The notes below the pieces were generated by a model. It was not told the DNA's origin and ran no database searches. It saw only the letters and a list, made by a program, of their open reading frames with translations. Below, piece after piece: positions 55,311 to 64,000 of a stretch of DNA of 64,000 nucleotides. Each line of letters begins with the position of its first letter. The stretch's first letter is position 1. Source of the stretch: Gnetum montanum (lineage: Eukaryota; Streptophyta; Gnetopsida; Gnetales; Gnetaceae). The DNA lies in the NCBI GenBank assembly GCA_015680685.1, contig MNCI01004050.1, forward strand, positions 1,094,718 through 1,158,717, given 5' to 3'. The translations under genes and the position numbers were made by a program.

Positions 55311-58300
55311 CTCAGTATCGGAATCTTGAATTGCAACAGACTCTTCATCAACCACTTGGGTTGCTTTGTCTGATACTTGTGCATCAGCTCTAGCATTCTC
55401 ACTCACTAGTTCCCACTCACGCACTGTTGTCACAGTAGAAGCAACATTGAAATTTGAGATCTTAATATTTGGCATGCTATCTGTAACAAGTTTTGGAGGA
55501 ACCAACCTTTCAGTACTGAATTGGTCGTTGAGGCTAATGTCAGCTAGAGTAGTTTCTGTTGCATTTATATTCAAGGATAATTCACCAACAATTTCTGCAT
55601 TCTTTGTTTCTTCAACTAGCACTTTACTGATAAGATGCAAGGGACTAACTGCACTCTCATACTTAGCATCGTCTTGCAGATTACCAAGCAGAGTATCGGA
55701 GCATGCCTGTGGGGAACCATCCACCTTAGGTTTTGATATCCCGGAAATCTTATATGCTTCAACTAGGTCATCATCCATTAGGCTTTTTCCAAATAAAGGG
55801 ATTCCGTGATAGTGATGTCTACTTAAATCATCAGCAATGGAAGACGACAACCCCACCTTTTCAAAGTCATAAAGAGATGTTTCCACTTTGGAACTCTCAC
55901 CCTTTATCATTGCATCGTTCCACCATACTTCAGATATACATGAAGTTGAATGATTTTCTTCTTCGGCACAAGGCAAACGCAAGCTTGAAAGAGTGTGCTA
56001 AATTTTCTCCAATTGCCATAGATGAATGACCATAGAGATCTCCCGGGCGATCATTTCTATCACTCTCATCTAAACTATTTGCTGACTTTCCCTCAATCTT
56101 GTCTAGCTGATACTGTAGTAAATTCTTTGTTTCAGCCCCAGCTGTCTGCTTTCCAAAATTTTCATTAAAGTCATAAGCTTGAAATTGTTCATCCAAGCTG
56201 GATGTGAGAAAGTGTCCATATTCCCTGAAGATTTTGCCCTGCTAAAGCTTGCAGCAAGACGATTATTGCTCTGGCCCCAACATATCAGAAACTTTTTCAT
56301 CTTCCTCTCCTTCGGATTGACACATTCTTCTTCTGCTGATACCAGAAGCTTTAAATTCTCTGTTTGCTAGAAGCCTTGAATTGAATTCAGTAGGCTCACC
56401 AAAATTCGAATGAGTAATTGAAGATTCCCCAAATTTTGCTCCAGTTTCATTTTTAATTTCATCCAATGTCGGTTTCAGACCATCCATGGAAGTTGTAAAA
56501 CTGCATATATCATCGTTTTCTTGGTTCTTCAGCACTTGGTCAGGTGAACTCAAACTATTCAAAGACAGAGTGGTCAATGAACTTTCAGAGTGATGACCAT
56601 GCAAAACAGGAAGGCCCTCGCCCATTCTTTCTGCCGACTTTAGATGCATTTGTAGAACTGTATCAGACTGGACATGAGATATTGGCTGTGGAAAATTTTT
56701 CTGTTCCTGATGACCAAGATCTTCTTGTGAACATGTCTGTTCAAGTGAGTTCCCACTAGAATGATTGGAAACCAGAGGGGAAACCCCTCTGTTTGAGTGT
56801 AGATTGTCATTCTGCTCTGTTTGAACATCAAGTTGTTCAATGGTTTCAGAGACATTTATGCAATGCCACCTGTGCATGCTTTGGAAGTTCCGTTATATTA
56901 TGTACAGATGATGGGGATGAACATTTCTGGTTAATATCACTCTGGTCACAATTGGTTTTCATAGCTGAATTTCTGGCATGACCGTCTTCAAATGTCTCAT
57001 TGTGTGCGGATTGATTTCTAGGGATGTGCGTAACATCAACAAATTTTTTATATAGTGATTTAGGTGGGTTAGGATTTAAGGTTTGAACAACTGGTAATTG
57101 CATCTCTATACCATTACAATCAGACGGAACCAATGCAGGTTGAATATAACCATATTGATCTACTTCCATGAACCTATAGTGTGACTGTCCCTGCAGTGGC
57201 TGTGAAGGCTGGGAAACAAAGACCCTATCTGAACTGATCCTAGTTGACGTGAAATCCAATAAGAACTGCTTAAAGTCATAATTTTCTTCAAGGAAGTCAT
57301 TTGCTTAGAGATAAATGTTGATAAGTATGCATCAGGGACTTTTCTGCTAACCTGTTGACCTGCATCTGAGAAGTCTCCTATCAACGAAGCAAGATTCTGA
57401 TCAGCAGATAAGATATTGTGCGCTTCACGACCTGCTTGCGTATACGACTTCTCATGATTATACTTTCCAGATTCATTCAAATAAGAATCTTGTGAAGACT
57501 CCAACAGAGCACATGACTGTAAATCCGAATCCATTGTTTGTATCGGAAGAACATGCATAAGAGACTGCTGGAACTCAGACTGATTCATGGTGTTTGGCAT
57601 TGAAAAGAATGGTGGTGAGGGCTGAGGCAGGCTACTTTCAAAAGAAGCACAAGCTGGCATTTGCGAGCATGCCTGTGTTGTAGGCATTGTGGAGTTCCTC
57701 TGTGCAGATGATCCTGAAAGCACAGCAGCTTTTTGCGCACCCTGTTCCTCTGTAACATCCAGCCCAATCACATGCTCACAGCGATGAGACATCATGCCCC
57801 CTGTGCTTTCTGATGGTTTCGTCAAGCCCAAATGGGGTATTCCATTGACAGCATCAACATATAGCTGCTCAGATTCCCTTCCATCTGCAAGCACATTGAA
57901 ATGTCCATAATCATGATCGACCGAATCAAAAATAAAGATACGAAGTTTACAAGTTCCATTATCGTTTGCCACTTTTTCATATTCATCCATCATATTTTCA
58001 AGATCTTCATCACATGAAACAGAAACCAAAGCATCAAGATCTTCACCCGGCAATTGATACTTCAAAATGAGACCACTACCATAAATGTCTGTGACCTTTT
58101 GAATAAAATTATCGTAGCTTAAATCTTTATTCACACTTATTAGATGTGTTTCTCCTCCAACATATCTAAGCTTCCCATCCCTTGGCCTAGGCAACAATTG
58201 TCCTCCATAGCTGCACATGAATTTTAGTTTTGAGATGGAAGATGACTTTGATGACTCTGATAAATTAGATTTCCTGTTATAATAGTATGACATCTGCGGG

Positions 58301-58899
58301 TATCTAGTTTGCAGGCCAGAGTGAGCAACAAATCCTCCATCCTTATGATGCATAGCTGCATCATTTGTAGAATAGGGATTACGCATGCCCTGTGTAGATT
58401 CCGAATTACCTGCATTAAGGCTGCCTTCAAAGTCTCTTGAGCTCCAATCAGCTCCTGCATATGATTTCTCAGAATTAACACCTGAATCCATGCGAGGAAG
58501 CCCAAGAATACCTCCAATGTCCTCATATGTATGACGATTCGGCCGATTGACATTTTGATGATTTCCTTTTGTTGCGGGGACATTTCCTATGTTACGCTCC
58601 TATTGAACGTGCGATCCTTCTGGTGAAAATTCCCATGCAAACTCCTCACCAGTCTGTAAAGAGATATTAGAAAGCCGAATACCTCCATTTGCATTTCCAA
58701 AGACCAAAGGCCTCAAGGTTTGTGGAATGGCATTGGGATCCCAAGATATCCCTTGAACAGATGACAGAGGAGGCTCAGTTCTCATAAGCTGGTATTTAGA
58801 CCCATCCTGCCCATACACGTTATGAGTTTCATCAAGCTTTTCTACCTTTTCTTTGACACCAGCAAGATTGGCTTGATAGCGCGCTGAGGGGAAAGCCAT
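55311..58899 (-). pseudogene. Kinase locus, first coding exon with PB1 domain
   Basis: Begins at MAFPSARYQANLAGVKEKVE (58899). The motif LQTGEEFAWEFSPEG precedes an in-frame TAG at 58600-58602. The frame then continues through DIGGILGLPRMDSG to a PB1 domain at about 58230-57925 (KLKFMCSYGGQLLPRPRDGK, LRYVGGETHLISV, GEDLDALVSVSCDEDLENM, KLRIFIFDS), including the basic lysine and the acidic OPCA-like stretch. Frame changes occur near 57300, 56870, 56280, 56190 and 55975. The long disordered Ser/Asn/Gln-rich region ends at the GAG/GTAATT donor (55311). PB1 itself is undamaged. Confidence 0.87.
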
Positions 58900-61600
58900 G
58901 GCATTGTAAAGGCAAAAACAAGATGCAACATCATCAACCTTCTTTCCACTCTTTTAGCAGATGCAAAGTACTTTTTTCTGCATTTTATCCAAGCCATTCA
59001 TTACATGGACGTCACAGTACCCAAGCAAAGCTCAATCACAAGGCCGTAGACTATTGTCAGGAATTACCCAAAGATGTGATCTCTATCTTCAGACAAAGCC
59101 TACACAGGAACAACAATTCAAAAATCTTATGAAAAAGCATTTCGGGGAAAAAAAAGTTACATGTGCTACAGAAATTTCGCCTAGCATGTACATTTGATCA
59201 AAACAAAATTGCCAGACCTGAGCCATCCTTTCAAACATCTTATTAAGTTCAAATTTTAACCACATTTATAATTGATCATGCCAATGGCATGTTAAACTTG
59301 ATTAAAATTTCATTACAAGAACAATAAGCAGGTCATTTTAAAATGTATATCACAGTCCAGATTAACACAATGCTTGGCTTCAGGGGGTTAAGAGTTTGGG
59401 TTTGTGAATAGGAATTCTTGGATTCAGATCCAATGATCCTAAAAAGGAAAACATTAATTTTAACCAACCCCATTTTGTTAGGACAAGTCTAGGATGATGA
59501 TGATACAAGTCTAGATTTAAAGGCGAATGATAATGATCCAAGTCTAGATTAGAAGGCTACATGTTCAAATTACACTGGGATCAAATTTAAACAGAAAAGA
59601 AAGGTGAGAATTAGTTCAAAGGCCATGTCCCCTAATGTCTCTTTTTCAAGAAGTCTAGGATGATGATAATCCAAGTACAGATTAAAAGACTACATGTCCA
59701 AATTACACTGGGTTTAAATGTTAAAAAGAAAAGAAAAGTGGAAATCAATTCAACGGCCATGTTGGGAAAAAGGCACGAAGATGATATGGTATTGCCATAG
59801 AAAATGCTATATACAAGCAAAAAGAAAACATAACACATACCAACTTTGCTTATTAAAACAGAGGAGCTGACATCCTACCGGGATTACAAAGTTACTTAAG
59901 AGCAGTTTAAGGCAATATCCTAGGGTTCAAGAGAAAGCAATACCATTTAAAGAAAGACTCCTGCATAAGAAGGCAAAAATTTCAAAAGGAAACAAAATGA
60001 ACTATCTGGTCAAATCAGTTACTATAATAAAACCATAGCTAATGAGTTATTAAGGAAGTCCAGAGATATAACAACATGCGTGAAAATTGCAAATTATTGG
60101 CAAGACATTAGTCTATAACTAAGGAATAGGAGGTAACTAGCATTCATGACAATATAGAAATGTTAAAACTAAAATTGAATGTTTACTTAGATCCACTGAA
60201 ACCCTATTAGATATATTGAACATAAAACTTTCAGAGTTTCTTTTATGAAATTTTTTTAATCCAAAACTCAGAGTTGCCTATGAGAATTAATCTTGTGACC
60301 AAGGATTTCCATGCCCAAACTCTTACCACTAAGTGAACACCTCATTGCTAGAAGACAAAAAGAAGGGTATCTAGGAAAGATGAGCATAAGGAATATAACA
60401 ACCTTTATGAAAGGCAGGAAATAAATGAAGGTAAGAAAAATATTTACAAATTGATTGAGACAAAAGAAAGGAAAACAAAATTACATCGATCATGTAAGAA
60501 GCATCAAAGTGAGTTGTTAAACGGTTTTGAATAAAATATAAAGATGTAATCAGAAGGTGGAAACACTACTACTATCAAGTTACCACATGAAGTGTTCCTC
60601 ATTAAACAAGGCAGGAAACCTAGCAAACATGGACATGGTTGATCACATCTAACCAATTTGGCTTAGAAAAGCTTTAAACAATATGAGACTGAAGCCTTTA
60701 AATCACATCATAGTTTAATGCACACGTTGAAATTAAGGAGCTTAATAGGAATTACCTGGGTAACTAACTTTCTTAATCAACTACTTTTTTAATGGAACAG
60801 TTAATAAGATAAATAATAACTATGTTTGAAGTGAAAAGAAGTGCAATATGATGCTAGTGTGCAAGAAAACATAAAATATTGTGGCAACTATAAAGACATT
60901 AAACTCATATACATCACATGATGTAGTTATTGGACAGTTTAATGGAGTGCCACAAGACAAAAATAACAATCTCTTGACATCCATTAAAATTCATGATGAA
61001 AGAAAAACTATTGAGGTAGTTCTACTATTAAGATAATTCATTAAGAATCTCATAAAGATGAAGAACTTGGATATGATCTGCATTGACCTTGAGAAAGCAT
61101 GTAACTCTATTTCAATTTAACAGCATCCATATAACTACTGTATTATCCAAGTTTGGGAACCTAAATGTGGAATTCGCAAGCTATCAACTCAACAACAAAT
61201 TATAATCACTCATTCTGACATGAAACAGATTTAAAATTAAATAAATGAATTAGTCTTCAGCATTTATCATATCATCCTCAAACCAGCCCTTTTGCAAATG
61301 TTCAGAGATGTTTTATGACTAATTGCTTACCTAAAAGTTGTTGAACAGGTTATAATACATGAAATATGCTAAGAAAATAGCCTAATTTGAGCCAGTAACT
61401 CTACTAAGTTACTTAGAAACACATCATAAATTTAAGAACCATCAAATATTATAAACAATATTTGAAAAAAAAAATAGAAAAAATCAAAATATTATTTTAC
61501 TAGTCACACTTTTGTTTTCTTATTTCCTCAAAACTAGAACTACACTAAGGATCTACTTTAAGCCCTTGTTTGTTTGCAAATATTATGGATATGTTGACTA
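58900..61600. other. No gene recognised; upstream region of the kinase locus
   Basis: AT-rich sequence that would contain the kinase promoter and 5' UTR. The only structure noticed is a local duplication at 59485-59762. No transposon protein was recognised until 61605. Confidence 0.45.
59485..59762. repeat. Local direct duplication of about 110-140 bp
   Basis: The block AAGTCTAGGATGATGAT ... CTACATGTYCAAATTACACT ... TTCAAMGGCCATG occurs at 59485-59627 and again at 59650-59762 with about 20 bp between. The first copy also has a short inner repeat (CAAGTCTAGATT). Confidence 0.65.
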
Positions 61601-61604
61601 AAGA

Positions 61605-62262
61605 AATATAGGAGGATATCCTTTAGTATAAGCTGTTTGTAGATAATATTACCTTGATGGATAAATCTAAGAAAACGCTTGCTACAAAATATAGATTAGT
61701 CAATTACAGAATCAAAAGGATTAGGGAATAGTAAAACCAAACCAAAATATGTGGAGTGTAATTACAGTGCAAATGCAAGTAATAAAAATAAATCCAAAAC
61801 CAAAAAGTAATACAAAATAACCAACTTAGATACTTGGGATCACTTGTGCAAATGGATGGTGAGATTAATAATGTTGTGACAAGCAAAATTAAAGTAAGAT
61901 GAATGAAATGGTATGAAGCTAATGGTGTCTTGTGTGATACAATAGTTAGTAGTAGATTGATGAGAAAGTTATATCTACTATCAAGCCTATGATTCTATAC
62001 CTTGCAAAATGTTATGCATGTGTTAGAAAAGAGAATGCTAAGGTGAATATTGAATGTTCCTAGAAAAGATAGAATCAACAACTTTCTTATTAGTGGAAGT
62101 ATGGGGTAGCACCTATAGATGAAAAAAAAATGTCATCTTAGATGGTTTAGTCATGTACAAAGATGATCAAAGATTGCACCTACTAGAAAAAAAATGCTTA
62201 ACTAAGATAGAGGAAAATCAATGATGAGGTAAATTGAAGCATACATGGTATGTAAAAATAAA
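61605..62262 (+). pseudogene. LINE reverse transcriptase C-terminal fragment
   Basis: Plus strand reads LFVDNITLMDKSKKTLATKY (the F-A-D-D box, here FVDN), LRYLGSLVQMDGEINNVVTS, KIKVR.MKWYEANGVLCDT, SRLMRKLYLLSS, KRMLR, NVPRKDRINNFLI and MKKKCHLRWFSHVQR. These are the RT thumb and C-terminal blocks of plant L1-type LINEs, in order, with stops. The endonuclease and most of RT are missing, and no poly(A) tail was seen. The sequence switches to gypsy pol near 62270. Confidence 0.8.
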
Positions 62263-62273
62263 GAAAAATATCT

Positions 62274-64000
62274 AGAGATTGGTCCTAAGTATCTTCCAAA
62301 AGTAGATAGGAAATGGTCTTGAAGTTTTTATGAATGATTTGTCCACATATGGGCTAGATTTTAAACAAGCACTGGACTAGTTGGAGTAAGTACTTATAAG
62401 ATGTGTTGAAACCAATTTGAAGCTCAACTGGCAAAAGAGCCATCTCATGGTCTAGGAAGGCATAGTGCTAGGACACAAAATCTCCCAAAAGGGCATTGAG
62501 TTAGATCCCGAAAAGATCACAGTCATCCAAAACATCACTCAACAATCACATATAGTGAAAGATGTAACATCTTTTTTAGGCGATATAGGATACTATAGGA
62601 TATTCATTGAAAATTTCTCAAAAATATCCAAACCACTTGTAGAACTCACAAAGAAAGATGCACCCTTTGAGTGGACCGAGTCATGTGAAAAATCATTCAA
62701 AACTCTAAAGCAAAAGTTGGTTAAAATACCAATCCTCCAAGCTTTGGATTGGTCAAGACCTTTTTATATCATGACTAATGCTTTCAACTATGCACTTGGT
62801 GCAGTATTGACATAACTTGATAATCAAAAGAGACCATACTACATACATTGCACTAGCAAAAGCATCATAGGAGCATAATTAAATTACACCACAATTGAAA
62901 AGGACCTATGGCCATGGTTTATGTGCTTGAAAACTTCAAACATTATGTGCTCAATTACCAAGTCTGCATCCACACTAATCATAGCGCTATCTGATATCTA
63001 ATGAACAAGCTAGTGGTTAGTCCTAGAGTGATAAGATGGCTTATGATTCTCCAAGAATTTGACATCACAATGATTGATAAGAAAGGAAAGAAAATGTAGT
63101 GGCTGATCATTTATCAAGGTTGAGATGGGATTCAAACAACCAAGTAGAACCTTTATTAGATCAATTTCTTGACGAGGACCTATTTACTAAAACAGTAAAG
63201 GCTTTAGATTTAGCAGGGAAGCCATGGACCAAAGAGTACCTAACTTATCTCACAACACAAGAACTTCCTGTTGAATGAAGTAAAAAACAACAAGAACAAT
63301 TCCTTCATGGAGCCAAATGGTACATGGAAATCAATGACAACCTGTACAAAATCTATGCATATGGGCTTGTTAAATGGTGTGTGCCAGTCATGACCAACAA
63401 AGAGCTTTAGAAGATACCCATAAAGGCTCATGTGGTGCCCACTTTGTGGGGCGTAGAATAACACGTAAACTACAAATGGCAAGCTACTTTTGGCCTACCC
63501 TATTCAAAGACGTCCACATGTTTGCACAATCTTGCAAATGCTGCCAAAGGGATGGAGGAATTACTACCATATATGAAAGGCCACAATACTAGATATAGTT
63601 GGTAGAGCCTTTTGATATTTGGGGAATTGATTTTATGGGGCCCAGTCAAATGAAAAAGCATACAGTATTGTGACTATGGATTATTGCACAAAGTGGGCAA
63701 AGGCAGCAATAATGAAAGATTGTACAGCAAAAACAGTTGCCAAGTATTTTCAACAACATGTGGTGAATTAATTTGGAGTACCAAGAATGCTAATATCTGA
63801 TAATGGAACCCACTTCACTAGTGCTACTTTTAAGAAACTCATACAACAATTTGGGGTTAATCATAAACTAACAACACCATATCATCCCCATGCAATTGGT
63901 CAAGCTGAAGTTACTAACCATGAAATTACTAGAACACTCACTAGGACAGTTAGTAGATTTAGACGTGATTGGAGTACCAAATTAAATGATGCTCTATGGG
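62274..64000 (+). pseudogene. Athila/Tat-like pol fragment G (RT end, RNase H, integrase), runs off the window
   Basis: Closely related to pol of element B (17970-20000). RT palm box reads EVFMNDLSTYGLDFKQALD near 62317 (the first Asp of the catalytic pair is Asn). An open ORF at 62465-62815 covers HKISQKGIELDPEKITVIQN, SFLGDIGYYRIFIENFSKIS, FEWTESCEKSFKTLKQKL and FYIMTNAFNYALGAVLT of RNase H. The integrase zinc finger (HKGSCGAHFVGRRITRKLQM, SCKCCQRDGG) is at 63430-63555. The core has IDFMGPSQ, ISDNGTHFTSATF and IGQAEVTNHEI, with the catalytic Glu kept. It continues past the edge. Confidence 0.85.

Larger units (their letters stand above)
38448..58899 (-). pseudogene. PB1-domain Raf-like MAPKKK, broken (whole locus)
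   Basis: Minus-strand gene with the architecture of plant PB1-containing Raf-like kinases (group-B4-like): a long N-terminal exon with PB1, then seven short exons encoding the kinase. Exons in transcript order are 58899-55311, 55225-55139, 55047-54896, about 39716-39542, 39465-39319, 39016-38894, 38810-38723 and 38647-38448, each with plausible GT/AG ends. In the family the kinase acts in cytosolic stress and ABA/osmotic signalling. This copy has a stop at 58600-58602, several frameshifts in the first exon, a 23-bp tandem duplication (39664-39709), a 1-bp loss near 39440, and TGA at 39331-39333 and 38942-38944. It is therefore a pseudogene unless the assembly is faulty. The 15-kb intron between kinase exons 3 and 4 is full of transposons. 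Confidence 0.88.

Noticed and set aside
55366-55809. 147-codon plus-strand ORF
   Set aside because: Antisense to the well-supported kinase exon, whose protein sequence and exon borders match a known family.

Overview
This window comes from a large, AT-rich plant nuclear genome with few genes and many old, decayed transposons. The one host gene of any size is spread over about 20 kb by a transposon-filled intron of about 15 kb. That architecture, the Athila/Tat-type Ty3-gypsy elements and the plant-specific PB1-Raf-like kinase fit a gymnosperm (conifer-like) best. The species cannot be named from the sequence, and no intact host gene was found.

Layout. 1-2350: minus-strand gag and 5' end of an Athila/Tat-like element (D), cut by the window edge. 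2410-3770: receptor-kinase fragments (a kinase exon on plus, LRR exons on minus) mixed with pieces of a second LTR family. 4227-26156: a long Athila/Tat-like element (B: gag, pol, then a third ORF before the 3' LTR). Its 5' LTR is split by a shorter relative (A, 4844-13687; gag and third ORF, no pol) flanked by a perfect 5-bp duplication. 26157-33476: a 105-bp tandem repeat, a decayed minus-strand gag with a Met-type primer site (E), and a probable 2.8-kb solo LTR. 33515-36497: a third, gag-only derivative (C) on minus.

38448-58899, minus strand: a Raf-like MAPKKK with an N-terminal PB1 domain. All exons are present in order, but stops, frameshifts and a 23-bp duplication make it a pseudogene. 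Its large intron holds a fairly young gag-protease element (F, 39762-47617, 5-bp duplication TATGC), an older LTR of the same family (H) probably split by a hAT transposon, and a solo LTR sitting on the 5' splice site of a kinase exon. 58900-61600 shows no gene. 61605-62262 is a LINE reverse-transcriptase tail, followed directly by gypsy pol (G) to the window end.

The most interesting material is in the Athila/Tat-like family. It has a long third ORF (globular N-terminal part, Q/P-rich linker, coiled coil, no visible membrane anchor) downstream of integrase. An internal TATA region lies in the spacer before this ORF and carries the same GATATC palindromes as the LTR promoter. Three structural classes coexist here: gag-pol-ORF3 (B), gag-ORF3 (A) and gag only (C). 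The second family combines a gag-protease-only coding region with a GC-rich, strand-skewed LTR and a telomere-repeat-like box beside its TATA box.
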